A model generated the notes under the pieces. That model was not told where the DNA came from, ran no database searches, and saw nothing but the letters and a program-made list of their open reading frames with translations. The position numbers and the translations under genes are program-made. This document shows positions 26,233-36,418 of a DNA stretch of 51,560 nt, piece after piece (the stretch's first letter is position 1; every line of letters begins with the position of its first letter). This DNA comes from Candidatus Omnitrophota bacterium (lineage in GTDB: Bacteria > Omnitrophota > Gorgyraeia > Gygaellales > Profunditerraquicolaceae), in assembly GCA_017992455.1 (NCBI GenBank), contig JAGOOP010000012.1, forward strand, positions 1 to 51,560, in the 5' to 3' direction.

Positions 26233-26962
26233 AGGGAATTATATTGTTGGCATTGCGGACCATCTCGATCGGTCCGAACGGCTCCTGCTGACGGCAGACG
26301 ACCTCTTTCATCTTGACCAGTTCAAGGACCGCCAGGAACGTCACGATCATCTCGGTCTTGTCGCGCGCGCGCTCGAAAAGCTCCGTCAGGCCGATCGCCG
26401 GGCGGATCAACAGGTCGTGCAGGATATCGTGGACCTTCTCCTCGACGGTAAATTCGTCCTTGATAACGCTGTAGAACAGGTCGCGGGACGTATCCTTGAG
26501 GGCGCGGGAGAACGCCGATATAAGGTCGAAGATGCTCGATTCGAAATATTCGGGCGACGGCGGCCCCTCGGGGATATCGCGCTCGAACGTGCGCGGACGC
26601 TTGAAAATATCCTGCTGGTCCGTTTCCTTCTGGCGCAGTTCCTGAGCGACCTGCTTGAACCGCTCGTATTCCAAAAGCTGCTTGATGAGCTCCGCGCGCG
26701 GATCGTCCTCGGGGACCGGCTGTTCTTCTTCGGGCGCGGGAAGCAGCATTTTCGATTTGATCTGCATAAGCGTCGCCGCCATGACCAGGAACTCTCCGGC
26801 GACGTTGAGATCAAGGATCTTCATGAGCTCAAGATAATCCATATACTGCCGGGTGACCTGGGCGACGGGGATGTCGTAGACGTTCAAATGGTCCTTGCGG
26901 ACCAGATACAACAACAGGTCCAGAGGGCCTTCAAACAGCTGCAGCTTTATCTTATAGCTCAT
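26162..26962 (-). CDS. scpA: Segregation and condensation protein A
   Basis: ScpA is the kleisin of the bacterial SMC complex. The 266-residue protein starts MSYKIKLQLFEGPLDLLLYLV, the family signature, with EFLVMAATLMQIKSKMLLP at residues 60-80 and a C-terminal winged-helix segment (VTFLAVLELVKMKEV). The acidic middle is typical of the linker. scpB is not in the window. It overlaps trpS by 11 bases and ruvB by 71. Confidence 0.94.
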   Translation of the reverse strand: MSYKIKLQLFEGPLDLLLYLVRKDHLNVYDIPVAQVTRQYMDYLELMKILDLNVAGEFLVMAATLMQIKSKMLLPAPEEEQPVPEDDPRAELIKQLLEYERFKQVAQELRQKETDQQDIFKRPRTFERDIPEGPPSPEYFESSIFDLISAFSRALKDTSRDLFYSVIKDEFTVEEKVHDILHDLLIRPAIGLTELFERARDKTEMIVTFLAVLELVKMKEVVCRQQEPFGPIEMVRNANNIIPYDPTSESEDAEGSGRSPAAGTGN

Positions 26963-27944
26963 ATCTCATGGCCGCGCGCGCATCACGCAGCGTTTCCTGA
27001 GCGGCCGCGCGGGCGCGTCCGGCGCCGTCAGCGAGGATATCGAGGATCTTTTGCTTATCTTTGAGGAGCGCATCGCGCCTTTCCTGCAGCGGCCGCAGCT
27101 TATCGGCGATGGCCGATGCAAGCCGTTTCTTGCATTCGGTGCACCCGATCGACGCCTGGGCGCAGGCGGATCTGAGCTCCAAAATGCGGTCCGGGGCGAA
27201 TATGCCCCAGTATGAGAATACCGCGCATATGTCCGGATGGCCCGGATCGGAAAGCCTGATACGCTGCGGATCGGTGATCATCGCCTGGACCTTGGCGCGG
27301 ACCGTATCGGCCGGATCCGACAAATTGATCGTATTATTATAACTTTTGCTCATCTTTCTTCCGTCGAGGCCGGCCAGGCGCGAGGCTGCGGTCAGCTTCG
27401 CCTCCGGTTCGGGGAAAACGGCTGCCTTATACAGGCTGTTGAACCGGCGGGCGATCTCCCGGGTCAATTCGAGATGCGGCAATTGGTCCTCTCCGACAGG
27501 GACCGCGTCCGCTTTATACAGCAGGATATCCGCCGCCTGCAGGACCGGATACCCGAGAAACCCGTACGTATGCAGGTCGCGCGTCGAGACCTCGCGGAGC
27601 TGCTCTTTATACGTCGGACACCGCTCGAGCCACCCGAGCGGGGTCAAACACGAAAAGATCATGTGCAGTTCCAGATGCCCGGCGACATGCGATTGAACAA
27701 ACAGCGTCGACCGGGCCGGATCGATACCGGCGGCGATCCAATCGGCGACGTTATCGATAACGGACGCGCCAAGCCCCTGCGGGTCCTCATATTCGCCCAT
27801 CAACGCATGCCAGTCCGCGACCATGAAGAAACACTCGTAATCCTTTTGAAGCGCAACCCAGTTATCGAGCGTGCCGACAAGATGGCCGAGATGAAGCTTT
27901 CCGGTGGGGCGCATTCCGCTTAAGATCTTCTTTCGGGCAGCCAT
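26952..27944 (-). CDS. trpS: Tryptophanyl-tRNA synthetase
   Basis: A class I aminoacyl-tRNA synthetase of 330 residues. It shows the HIGH-like motif in RPTGKLHLGHLVG, the tryptophan pocket region PVGEDQLPHLELTREIA, and the KMSKS motif in GRKMSKSYNN. Its length is that of bacterial TrpRS. It begins five bases after the infB stop. Confidence 0.96.
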   Translation of the reverse strand: MAARKKILSGMRPTGKLHLGHLVGTLDNWVALQKDYECFFMVADWHALMGEYEDPQGLGASVIDNVADWIAAGIDPARSTLFVQSHVAGHLELHMIFSCLTPLGWLERCPTYKEQLREVSTRDLHTYGFLGYPVLQAADILLYKADAVPVGEDQLPHLELTREIARRFNSLYKAAVFPEPEAKLTAASRLAGLDGRKMSKSYNNTINLSDPADTVRAKVQAMITDPQRIRLSDPGHPDICAVFSYWGIFAPDRILELRSACAQASIGCTECKKRLASAIADKLRPLQERRDALLKDKQKILDILADGAGRARAAAQETLRDARAAMRYEL

Positions 27945-27949
27945 GATGT

Positions 27950-30223
27950 TTATTCGAGCGTCCTGGCTATTTTCTCGATCCGGTACACTTCGACCACGTC
28001 CCCTTCCATCACCTCGTTGAAGCCTTTAAAGGTCATTCCGCACTCATACCCTTCTTCAACCTCGCGGACATCGTCCTTAAAACGTTTCAGCGAAGACAAT
28101 TCGCCCTCGAACACGGGGCGTCCGTTCCTGACGATGCTGACCGGATTATGGCGGTTGACCATGCCTTTCGCGACCAGACAACCCGCAATGGTGCCGCTCG
28201 ACAGGCGGAATACTTTTTTGATATCCACCCTTCCGACAAAAACCTTCTTGAGCTTCGGTGCGAGCATCCCTTCGAGCGCCGCGCGGATATCGTTGACAAG
28301 CTCGTAGATGACATTGTAGATCCTGACATCCTGGCCTTCCCGGGCGACCGCCTCCTTGGCGGCGTCATCGACGACGACGTTAAAACCGAGGATAAGGGCG
28401 TTCGAGGCGACCGCGAGGATCACGTCCGAGGAAGTGACGTTGCCGATCCCTTCATGGAGAATGCACAGCTGCACCTCGTCGGACGGGATCTTTGCGAGCG
28501 CTTCCTTGATCGCTTCGGCCGATCCCTGGGCGTCGGCCTTCAGAACAAGATTGAGCTCTTTGAGCTTGCCTTCTTTGATCTGCGCATACAGGTCTTCGAG
28601 CCCCATGCGCTTGATCGGCTGCATGGCGTGCTGTTTGGCTTGTTCCTGGCGCGCGAGCACAAGGTCCTTGGCTTTTTTCTCATCGACGATCGAAAAGAAT
28701 TTTTCGCCCGCGTCAGGGACACCGGTGATGCCCAGGACCTCGACCGGACATGCCGGCCCGACCTCGGTCACCGCATGGCCCCGGTCATTGAACATCGCGC
28801 GGATCTTTCCGTAGAACTCGCCGACGATGATATTGTCGTTCAGATGGAGCGTGCCGTTCTGCACGAGGAGCGTCGAGACCGGGCCGCGGCTTTTGACCAG
28901 TTTCGACTCGATAACGACCCCCCTGCCGAGGCGGCCGGGGTTGGCTTTGAGCTCGAGCATCTGGGCTTCGAGCAGGATCATCTCGAGCAGCTCGTTGATG
29001 CCCTGGCCGGTCTTGGCCGATACGGGGATGGTGATGGTCTTGCCTCCCCAGTCTTCGGGGACAAGGCCGAATTCTCCGAGCTGTTTCTTGACCCGGTCGG
29101 GCTCTGCCTGCGGTTTATCGATCTTATTCAGGGCGACGATGATGGAAACGCCTGCGGCCTTCGCGTGATCGATCGCCTCGCGCGTCTGCGGCATCACCCC
29201 GTCGTCCGCGGCGACGACAAGCACCACGATATCGGTCACGCTGGCGCCGCGCGCGCGCATCGCGGTGAACGCCTCATGGCCCGGAGTGTCGAGAAATGTG
29301 ATCTCGCCCTGCGGCAGTTTGACGCGGTACGCACCCATGTGCTGCGTGATCCCGCCGAACTCGGAATCAGCCACTTTCGACTTCCGGATGGCGTCGAGGA
29401 TCGATGTCTTTCCATGGTCGACATGGCCCATGATCGTGACGATCGGCGCGCGGGGCTTCAGATCCCCGGGATCGTCTTTTTCTTCGTGTATGCTTAACGC
29501 CGCTTCTTCCTCGGTCGGCGCCTCGACGATACGATAGCCGTATTTCTCCGCAACGGACGCGACGACCGCAGGATCGACATTCTGATTCAACCCCGCCATC
29601 ACGCGCCTGGCCATAAGCTCCATGATGAGAACGGACGACTTGATCTGCAATCGTATAGCGAGGTCCTTGACGGTAATGGGATACGCGATCTCCAGTTCTT
29701 TGAGCTGCCGGGCCGGCGCTGCAACAACAGGCGCAGGCTTTACCTCTTCCGGGGCGGCGGCGGGCTGATGCGCGGCAACAGGCTTATGCGCGGCGGCAGG
29801 CTTATGCGCGGCGCCGGCGGCCTTTGTTTTCGCGGCCGGCTCATTTGCAGCGGCCGCAGGTACCGCAAGGGGCTCTTTTTTCGCTTGCTTCCTGGCGATC
29901 TCGACTGCCGGTTTATGCGCAGGAGCCTGCGCCGCCGGTTCTGCGGCCGGCGCACGCACGGCCGCGGCCGGAGCCGGCGCAACGGCCGCATGAAGCGGCT
30001 TCTCCTCCGCAGCGGAACGGACAGCAGGTTTCTTGACAACGGCCGGTTTTTTTATCTTTGCCGCAGCAGCCGTTTTTTCTTTCGTCCTGGCAGCAGGCGT
30101 ATGGCGGACCGCCGTTTTCGCCTTTGCCGCAGGCTTTGCTGTCCGGGCATGCGCCTTCTCTTCAGCCACGGCTTTCTTCATCTTCGGCTTTTCCGCGGTC
30201 TTCGCTTTTTTTATTTTTTCCAT
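27950..30223 (-). CDS. infB: Translation initiation factor IF-2
   Basis: IF-2 is the GTPase that places initiator tRNA on the ribosome. The 757-residue protein has a low-complexity Ala-Lys-Pro N-terminus (1-165), an IF2N domain ([18 protein letters not shown]), the GTPase motifs [16 protein letters not shown] and NKIDK, then the C1 and C2 domains with [18 protein letters not shown]. Three 18-bp repeats lie in the linker. It starts one base after nusA in the conserved rimP-nusA-infB order. rbfA, often next, is replaced by trpS. Confidence 0.96.
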   Translation of the reverse strand: MEKIKKAKTAEKPKMKKAVAEEKAHARTAKPAAKAKTAVRHTPAARTKEKTAAAAKIKKPAVVKKPAVRSAAEEKPLHAAVAPAPAAAVRAPAAEPAAQAPAHKPAVEIARKQAKKEPLAVPAAAANEPAAKTKAAGAAHKPAAAHKPVAAHQPAAAPEEVKPAPVVAAPARQLKELEIAYPITVKDLAIRLQIKSSVLIMELMARRVMAGLNQNVDPAVVASVAEKYGYRIVEAPTEEEAALSIHEEKDDPGDLKPRAPIVTIMGHVDHGKTSILDAIRKSKVADSEFGGITQHMGAYRVKLPQGEITFLDTPGHEAFTAMRARGASVTDIVVLVVAADDGVMPQTREAIDHAKAAGVSIIVALNKIDKPQAEPDRVKKQLGEFGLVPEDWGGKTITIPVSAKTGQGINELLEMILLEAQMLELKANPGRLGRGVVIESKLVKSRGPVSTLLVQNGTLHLNDNIIVGEFYGKIRAMFNDRGHAVTEVGPACPVEVLGITGVPDAGEKFFSIVDEKKAKDLVLARQEQAKQHAMQPIKRMGLEDLYAQIKEGKLKELNLVLKADAQGSAEAIKEALAKIPSDEVQLCILHEGIGNVTSSDVILAVASNALILGFNVVVDDAAKEAVAREGQDVRIYNVIYELVNDIRAALEGMLAPKLKKVFVGRVDIKKVFRLSSGTIAGCLVAKGMVNRHNPVSIVRNGRPVFEGELSSLKRFKDDVREVEEGYECGMTFKGFNEVMEGDVVEVYRIEKIARTLE
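29763..29816 (-). repeat. Three 18-bp tandem repeats in infB
   Basis: Three consecutive 18-bp units beginning GGCTTATGCGCGGC (the first has GGCTGATG) encode [12 protein letters not shown] and AAHQPA in the flexible linker of IF-2. Such in-frame repeats may vary in copy number between strains. Confidence 0.75.
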
Positions 30224-30224
30224 A

Positions 30225-31433
30225 TCACTTCTCCAGCAATTTCTTGGCTTCTTTGATCAACTTCTCGGCTTTCTTATCCCCGATACCTTTGACTTTGGTA
30301 AGGGTCTCGATATCGGCATGCGCGATATCGGCAAGAGATCTCAACCCGGCTTCCGCAAGGGCAGCCACGGTCTTCTCTCCCACCCCGGATAATTGCTCTA
30401 AAGAACCAGTTGGTGCTTCTTCGGTTGACTGCTGCTGTTCCTGCTGCCCGGCCGCATTTTCCCTGCCGGCCGCTTCGAGCAGCGCAGCTGCGATCGCCGC
30501 TTTGGTCCTGACATCAAGTTCCCATCCGACAAGTTTCGATGCAAGACGGACGTTCTGCCCGTGCTTGCCGATCGCCAGCGACAGCTGATCGTCGGCAACG
30601 GTCACCTCCGCATGCCTGGTCTCCTTGTCCAGTTTTATCTCTCCGACTTCCGCAGGCAAAAGCGCCGCCTTGATATATTCCCTGATATCGTCGTTATACC
30701 TGACGATGTCGATCTTTTCCCCGGAAAGTTCCGTCACGATGTTCTTGACCCGGCCGCCGCGCATACCGACGCATGCGCCGACGGAATCCACCTTCTCGTC
30801 CTTCGACCAGACCGAGATCTTGGTCCGCTCGCCCGGCTGGCGCGATATGGACTTGATCTCGACGATCCCTTCATAGATCTCCGGGACCTCGAGCTCAAAA
30901 AGCTTTTTCACCAGGTTCTGATGCCTGCGCGTCAGGATGATCTGGGCGCCCTTGTTGTCTTTTTTTACCTCGAGGATCATCGCCCTGATACGCTGCCCCT
31001 GCCGGAACTCTTCCTTCGGGGACTGCTCCATTTTCGGCAAAAGCGCTTCCGCTTTGCCGAGCAGGTCGACCACGATATTGCCTTTTTCGAAACGGTACAC
31101 GGTGCCCGATATGATCTCGCCCACCTTGCCCTGGAATTCGCCGTACACGACATCCTTCTCGGCTTCACGGATCTTCTGGATGATGACCTGGCGCGCGGCA
31201 GAGGCCGCGATCCTGCCGAAATCGACGTTGGTGATCTCTTCCTTGTTCCGGTACGCGGTTATCTCGCCGCTTTCCGGGTCGAGCTTAACCTCAAGCTCCT
31301 CATTCGGTTTGATATCGATGACGCGCTTCACCGCGCTCAAAAGCGCGGACTCGACGGCCTGGACCAGGACTTCTTTCTTGATCCCTTTTTCCCGCTCTAT
31401 CTGCTCGATGATATCCAATAATTCTTTTGACAT
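30225..31433 (-). CDS. nusA: Transcription factor NusA
   Basis: NusA binds RNA polymerase and modulates pausing, termination and antitermination. The 402-residue protein has the N-terminal polymerase-binding domain, an S1 domain (GEIISGTVYRFEKGNIVVDL), two KH domains (GACVGMRGGRVKNI, AIGKHGQNVRLASKL) and a C-terminal helix-hairpin-helix pair (LSGVGEKTVAALAEAG, VKGIGDKKAEKLI), joined by a Gln-rich linker. It follows rimP by 23 bases. Confidence 0.96.
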   Translation of the reverse strand: MSKELLDIIEQIEREKGIKKEVLVQAVESALLSAVKRVIDIKPNEELEVKLDPESGEITAYRNKEEITNVDFGRIAASAARQVIIQKIREAEKDVVYGEFQGKVGEIISGTVYRFEKGNIVVDLLGKAEALLPKMEQSPKEEFRQGQRIRAMILEVKKDNKGAQIILTRRHQNLVKKLFELEVPEIYEGIVEIKSISRQPGERTKISVWSKDEKVDSVGACVGMRGGRVKNIVTELSGEKIDIVRYNDDIREYIKAALLPAEVGEIKLDKETRHAEVTVADDQLSLAIGKHGQNVRLASKLVGWELDVRTKAAIAAALLEAAGRENAAGQQEQQQSTEEAPTGSLEQLSGVGEKTVAALAEAGLRSLADIAHADIETLTKVKGIGDKKAEKLIKEAKKLLEK

Positions 31434-31456
31434 GAACGTTCCCTTTCTTGTATCCT

Positions 31457-31918
31457 TTAATCGATGATCTGTTTCGCCTTATTGATCTTGTCTAACGGAA
31501 GTTCCAGGCACCCCTGTGTTGTCTGTAACGCCACCCGGATGTCCGACACGTCGGTGATCACTCCATCCCATTCTATTTTACCATTGATCGGCTCTTTAAG
31601 AAAGCACTTTACGAGCCGGGAAGCGCATCGCTTGAAATCTCCTGCGGTCCGCAGCGGCCGGTCAAGGCCGGGAGAACAGACCTCAAGGACATACTGCGTG
31701 GTGAGCATCTGTTCCGTTTCCAGCATATCGCCGATCTCGCGGTTCAGACGGCTGCATTCCCCCATGGAGATGCCGCCCTGCGGATGATCCGCGATAACCC
31801 GCAGGACAAGCCCCTGCCCTTCGAAGCGGTATATGAGCTCCACAAGTTCTACGCCCCGCTCCGAGAGGAAATTCCCGACCGCTTCCTGCAGTCTGGCCAT
31901 CAATTGCTCATTGCTCAT
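31457..31918 (-). CDS. rimP: Ribosome maturation factor RimP
   Basis: RimP helps assemble the 30S subunit. The 153-residue protein has GVELVELIYRFEGQGLVLRV, the GISMGECSRLNREIGDML segment and YVLEVCSPGLDRPL, all typical. The length matches the family. Its ATG overlaps the proS stop (ATGA), linking translation of the two genes. Confidence 0.94.
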   Translation of the reverse strand: MSNEQLMARLQEAVGNFLSERGVELVELIYRFEGQGLVLRVIADHPQGGISMGECSRLNREIGDMLETEQMLTTQYVLEVCSPGLDRPLRTAGDFKRCASRLVKCFLKEPINGKIEWDGVITDVSDIRVALQTTQGCLELPLDKINKAKQIID

Positions 31919-33162
31919 TTCATGCTCTCTTTGACAAGCGCCAGGATCGCCGCAGGCGTATCCACGGTCTTGCCGCCGGTGCGGCGGTTCTTGTATTCAA
32001 GGGTGCCGTTGGCAATAAAATCGCGGCCGATAACGATCTGGACCGGGATCCCGACCAGCTCGGCGTCCTTGAACTTGACCCCGGCGCGTTCATCACGGTC
32101 ATCAAGCAGCACCGTATATCCCCGGCCCTCAAGCGTATCGTGCAATTCCCTGGCTTTGGCTACCACGGAATCATTGGTCACATCGAGCGGGCTGATCAGG
32201 ATATCGAACGGCGCCACTTCCTTCGGCCACACGATCCCTTTCTCGTCATGATTCTGTTCGATCACGGTCGCGATAAGCCGGGACACGCCGATACCGTAAC
32301 AGCCCATGACGATCGGCAGGCTTTGGCCTTTCGCATTGAGGTAATTCGCGTTGAGCATGGACGTGTACTTGGTGCCGAGCTTGAATATATGCCCGACCTC
32401 GATCGTATTGACCTTCTCGAGCGCGCCTTTGCATTTCGGGCACACCGGCTCGGTTCCTTCCTGATACGGTCTGGGCGCCGTGCACTGCGAACAGACCGAC
32501 ACAAAGTCTTCTCCGCACGCGGCCGGAACCATGAATTCATGGGAAACGCTGCCGCCCATGACCCCGGAATCGGCCTCGACGGCAAGACACGACAGGCCGA
32601 GCCGCTTGAATATGCGGTTGTACGCGCCGAACATGGTCTGATAGCTGACATCGAGCGCAGCCTCATCGACATCGAAGCTGTATGCGTCTTTCATGATGAA
32701 TTCGCAGCAGCGCACCAGGCCGAACCGCGGCCGCATCTCGTCGCGGAACTTCGTCTGGATCTGATACAATGTCAGCGGCATCTGTTTATAGGACGAAACA
32801 TGGTTGCTCACCAGGTCCGTGATCACCTCTTCGTGCGTGGGCCCGAGGCAGACGTTCCGGCCCCGGCGGTCGGTAAATCGGATCATGACATCGGCGATCG
32901 TCTTATCCCTGCCGGTCTTCTGCCATAATTCCATGGGCTGTAACGCGGGCAATAATAACTCGTGGGCGCCGGCCGCGTCCATCTCCGACCGGATGATCGT
33001 TTCGATATTGTTCAGGACCCGTAAACCGAACGGCAGATATGAATACACCCCGGCCATCAGCATCCGGATAAGGCCGGCGCGCAGCATGAGCTGATGGCTG
33101 GCCGATTCCGCTTCCTGCGGGGTTTCTTTCAACGTGGGGATCAGATATTTTGTCCAGTACAT
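31915..33162 (-). CDS. proS: Prolyl-tRNA synthetase lacking the INS editing domain
   Basis: A class II synthetase of 415 residues, against about 570 in most bacteria. Motif 2 (FRDEMRPRFGLVRCCEFIMKD) and motif 3 (GCYGIGVSRLIATVIEQN) are intact, with the C-terminal anticodon-binding domain. The INS editing domain, normally inserted between SHEFM and IEVGHIFKLGTKY, is replaced by about 35 residues with CSQC and CPKC, probably a zinc ribbon. INS removes mischarged Ala-tRNA(Pro). Proofreading may be lost or done by a free-standing protein elsewhere. Confidence 0.94.
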   Translation of the reverse strand: MYWTKYLIPTLKETPQEAESASHQLMLRAGLIRMLMAGVYSYLPFGLRVLNNIETIIRSEMDAAGAHELLLPALQPMELWQKTGRDKTIADVMIRFTDRRGRNVCLGPTHEEVITDLVSNHVSSYKQMPLTLYQIQTKFRDEMRPRFGLVRCCEFIMKDAYSFDVDEAALDVSYQTMFGAYNRIFKRLGLSCLAVEADSGVMGGSVSHEFMVPAACGEDFVSVCSQCTAPRPYQEGTEPVCPKCKGALEKVNTIEVGHIFKLGTKYTSMLNANYLNAKGQSLPIVMGCYGIGVSRLIATVIEQNHDEKGIVWPKEVAPFDILISPLDVTNDSVVAKARELHDTLEGRGYTVLLDDRDERAGVKFKDAELVGIPVQIVIGRDFIANGTLEYKNRRTGGKTVDTPAAILALVKESMK

Positions 33163-33167
33163 GATAT

Positions 33168-34229
33168 TTAACTCCGTTCTAATATCGATATTTCGCGCAA
33201 TAAGGTCCGGACGCTTTTATCCGCCGCGATCTTCCTGACCGGCCTGCCTTTTTTAAAAAGCAGGCCCGTTCCTTTACCGAATGCGATACCGATATCCGCA
33301 TGGCGCGCTTCGCCCGGGCCGTTCACCACGCAGCCCATCACGGCCACGGTCAACGGTTTTGCGCGGCGGCAAACCCCCTCCGCCGTACGGGCCATCTGTC
33401 TTTCCAGGTCCCTGACGATGCCGACGAGATCCACCTCGCACCTGCCGCACGTCGGACAGCTGATGATCGAAGGGCCGTAATTCCTCAATCCCAGGGAAGC
33501 AAGCAGTGCCCTTGCCGTCTTCACTTCTTCCTGCGGCGTATCGGTCAGGGATATCCTGATCGTGTCGCCGATACCGTCGATCAGAAGCGACCCCAATGCC
33601 ACGCACGACTTGATCATGCCTTCGAACGGAAGGCCCGTCGCGGTCACTCCCAGATGGAGCGGATAGTCGCATCGCGGCGCGATCGCGCGGTACGCGGCGA
33701 TCGTGCCGCCTGCGTCATTCGCCTTGACGGAAAGGACGATATCGCGGAATTTATACCGTTCCAGCTGCCGCGTATATGCCAGCGCCGCAGCAACCATCAG
33801 CCGCACCGGATCCCCTGAACCCCTGACCGATCCTGAATTGAGCCCGACCCGTATCGGGATCCCTGCGTCGAGAGCAGCGCGCGCGACCTGCTTGACCTGG
33901 TCCGGCCTGAAAATATTCCCCGGATTCAGCCGGATCTTATCGGCGCCGGATGCGACCGCCGCAAGCGCGAGCCGGTGATCGAAATGGATATCCGCAACGA
34001 GCGGTATCGATATCTCTTTCCTGATCAGCCTGATCGCCCGGGCATCATCGAGATCCTTAACGGCGACGCGGATGATCTCGCAGCCGGCTTTCTGCAGAGC
34101 GGCGATCTGCGTGATGACCCGCCGGACATCGGAGGTCTTCGCCTTTGCCATCGACTGGACGGCAACGGGATTGTTCCCGCCGATCTTCACCGGACCGATC
34201 CTGATAACGCGCGATATCCGCCTTTTCAT
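33168..34229 (-). CDS. ispG: 4-hydroxy-3-methylbut-2-enyl diphosphate synthase
   Basis: IspG is the iron-sulfur enzyme of the penultimate MEP-pathway step. The 353-residue protein has the NPVAVQSMAKAKTSDV start, VADIHFDHRLAL, IRLNPGNI, and the cluster cysteines in CPTCGRC and in MGCVVNGPGEA. It is the short bacterial form without the plant/Chlamydia insert. Its ATG overlaps the rseP stop; dxr, from the same pathway, is two genes upstream. Confidence 0.96.
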   Translation of the reverse strand: MKRRISRVIRIGPVKIGGNNPVAVQSMAKAKTSDVRRVITQIAALQKAGCEIIRVAVKDLDDARAIRLIRKEISIPLVADIHFDHRLALAAVASGADKIRLNPGNIFRPDQVKQVARAALDAGIPIRVGLNSGSVRGSGDPVRLMVAAALAYTRQLERYKFRDIVLSVKANDAGGTIAAYRAIAPRCDYPLHLGVTATGLPFEGMIKSCVALGSLLIDGIGDTIRISLTDTPQEEVKTARALLASLGLRNYGPSIISCPTCGRCEVDLVGIVRDLERQMARTAEGVCRRAKPLTVAVMGCVVNGPGEARHADIGIAFGKGTGLLFKKGRPVRKIAADKSVRTLLREISILERS

Positions 34230-35320
34230 CTCGTAAAGAACCTGTTGTAGATCTCCTGCGCCTTCTGTATGTATCCGAATTTCGCCAGATCGCTGACGAA
34301 CACAAGGGCTGCCAGAAGGATCAAAAAACCAAAACCTACCTGATTGAATATTTCTTCCGCTTTCTTGCTTAACGGCCTGCGCCGGATCTTTTCGATTGCC
34401 AGAAGCACCAGATGCCCGCCGTCGAGCGCCGGCAAAGGCAGCAGATTAAAAATGCCGAGGCTTATGCTCAGGATCGCGATAAAGCTTAACAGCGCGGTGA
34501 TCCCGAGCTTCGACATTTCAGACGTGATAACGAACATTCCCAATGGCCCGGTCACCGAATCCTTGACGGACAACTGCCCGGTGGCCATGGACCAGAGCGC
34601 CTGATACGTCAGGACGGTCAGGTCGTACGTGCGCTGAACGCTTAAGACAAAAGCGCGGGCTATATCCGCCTTCACGATAACGGTGTCCCCTTTCGGGGTG
34701 ATGCCGAGCAGACCCACCGTGCGCTTGCGGCCTGTTTCCGACGTCACGGTCTGCTGTTTCAGCTCCACGTCAAAAAACAACGGCTGCCCCGCGCGCTCGA
34801 CCGCAACGCGCACCCTGCCGCTTCCGCGATGACGGCGCACCTGCTGCTGAAGATCGTCCCAGTACCGGACCGGCGTATCCCCGATAGAAATGATCGTATC
34901 CCCTGCCGCGATACCCGCCTGCTGCGCTCCCAGCCCGTCAAGGACGGTCCCGACCGCGGGCAGGAGCCGCGGGTATCCCGCGATGAACACGATCCAGAAG
35001 AACAGGATGCCCAGCAAATAGTTGAATAACGGACCGAAAAATATGATACGGAATCTTTTGGCGATCGATGCCGCGAGGAATTCGTCCGGAGCGCCTTTGG
35101 CTTCCTCGGTATTGTCCCCTGCCATCTTGACATACCCTCCGAACGGCAGCATGGACAACGCGTATTCGGTATCCCCTTTTTTACGGGTCAGCAGTTTCTT
35201 GCCGAAACCGAGGGAAAACACTTCGACGCGGACCTTCGCTTTCTTTGCGGCGATAAAATGCCCGCATTCGTGCACCACGATCAAGATGCTCAAGATGATA
35301 AAAAAGATAAGCAATGTCAT
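34226..35320 (-). CDS. rseP: Site-2 metalloprotease RseP
   Basis: An inner-membrane zinc protease that cuts transmembrane segments such as those of anti-sigma factors. The 364-residue protein starts with a helix holding HECGH (residues 17-21), has GYVKMAGDN, one PDZ domain (about 120-200; GAQQAGIAAGDTIISIGD) and the third ligand region LPLPALDGGHL. The family often has two PDZ domains. The start at 35320 shares one base with the dxr stop (TAATG). The dxr-rseP-ispG order is common. Confidence 0.94.
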   Translation of the reverse strand: MTLLIFFIILSILIVVHECGHFIAAKKAKVRVEVFSLGFGKKLLTRKKGDTEYALSMLPFGGYVKMAGDNTEEAKGAPDEFLAASIAKRFRIIFFGPLFNYLLGILFFWIVFIAGYPRLLPAVGTVLDGLGAQQAGIAAGDTIISIGDTPVRYWDDLQQQVRRHRGSGRVRVAVERAGQPLFFDVELKQQTVTSETGRKRTVGLLGITPKGDTVIVKADIARAFVLSVQRTYDLTVLTYQALWSMATGQLSVKDSVTGPLGMFVITSEMSKLGITALLSFIAILSISLGIFNLLPLPALDGGHLVLLAIEKIRRRPLSKKAEEIFNQVGFGFLILLAALVFVSDLAKFGYIQKAQEIYNRFFTR

Positions 35321-36417
35321 TATTGCGCCTTTCCAAGTGTATGCCGGGCCCTGTTCCGTGCCCATGCATCGGCTTCTTTGATATCGCCCAGGGCGGGGCG
35401 TTTCAGGCTCCGATGCGCGTCCATCACCCTTTCGATGACGCGCGGAATATCGACGAACCGGATACGCCGGCCGCAGAACGCCTCTACCGCCACGTCGTTC
35501 GCCGCATTCAATATAACAGGCATCGTGCCTCCGGCGGTTGCGGCGCGCAACGCGAGCGCCAGACACGGGAATGCGGCCATATCCGGCTTCTCAAAACGAA
35601 GCGCTTTGATCTTCACGAAATCGACCGGCGCGACGCTCCCGGCGATCCGGTCCGGATACGAAAGCGCATACTGGATCGGGATGCGCATGTCGGTCGCGGA
35701 CAGCTGCGCCATGATCGAACCGTCGATGAACTCCACCATCGAATGGATGACCGATTCCGGATGCACCAGAACCTTGATCCGTTCCGGCCCGACGCCGAAC
35801 AGATGCATCGCCTCGATGACCTCAAGCCCCTTGTTCATGAGCGTCGCCGAATCGACGGTGATCTTCGTACCCATCTTCCAGCGGGGATGCTTCAATGCAT
35901 CGGCGACGGATATACGTTTCAATCCCGTTCTGGACATGCCGCGGAACGGGCCTCCCGACGCGGTCAGATGGATCGTTTTGACCGTTCTGCGGTTTTCCGC
36001 CCGGAGGCACTGCCAGATCGCGGATTGCTCGCTGTCTATCGGGATGATCTTCACCCCGCGCTCTGCGGCACGCTTCATGACAAGCGGACCCGCCATAACA
36101 AGCGCTTCCTTGTTCGCCAGGGAGATCTCTTTCCGGGCGTCTATGGCCCAGAGCAGCGGACCAAGCGCAGCGCTGCCGCTGATCGCGATAAGGACATGGT
36201 CGACCCGGGGATCCTCGCACATACGGCGCAGGGCGGCCGTATCGTCCCCCGCGCCGACGATCCGCGGCCGGAACGCCGCTGCCTGCCGCATAAGAAGCTT
36301 CACGTTCGAGTATCCGCTCAACGCCTCGACAGAGAACTCTTCCGGATGGCTGCGGATAACCGCCAGCGCATTCGTGCCGATGGAACCGGTGGAACCCAGG
36401 ACCGCAACGCGTTTCAT
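35320..36417 (-). CDS. dxr: 1-deoxy-D-xylulose 5-phosphate reductoisomerase
   Basis: Dxr converts DXP to MEP with NADPH, the committed step of the MEP pathway. The 365-residue protein has the N-terminal VAVLGSTGSIGTNAL, IPIDSEQSAIWQ, LTASGGPFRG, the metal- and substrate-binding DSATLMNKGLEVIEA and HPESVIHSMVEF. It lies one base after cdsA. Length is slightly below the usual 385-400. Confidence 0.96.
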   Translation of the reverse strand: MKRVAVLGSTGSIGTNALAVIRSHPEEFSVEALSGYSNVKLLMRQAAAFRPRIVGAGDDTAALRRMCEDPRVDHVLIAISGSAALGPLLWAIDARKEISLANKEALVMAGPLVMKRAAERGVKIIPIDSEQSAIWQCLRAENRRTVKTIHLTASGGPFRGMSRTGLKRISVADALKHPRWKMGTKITVDSATLMNKGLEVIEAMHLFGVGPERIKVLVHPESVIHSMVEFIDGSIMAQLSATDMRIPIQYALSYPDRIAGSVAPVDFVKIKALRFEKPDMAAFPCLALALRAATAGGTMPVILNAANDVAVEAFCGRRIRFVDIPRVIERVMDAHRSLKRPALGDIKEADAWARNRARHTLGKAQ

Positions 36418-36418
36418 A

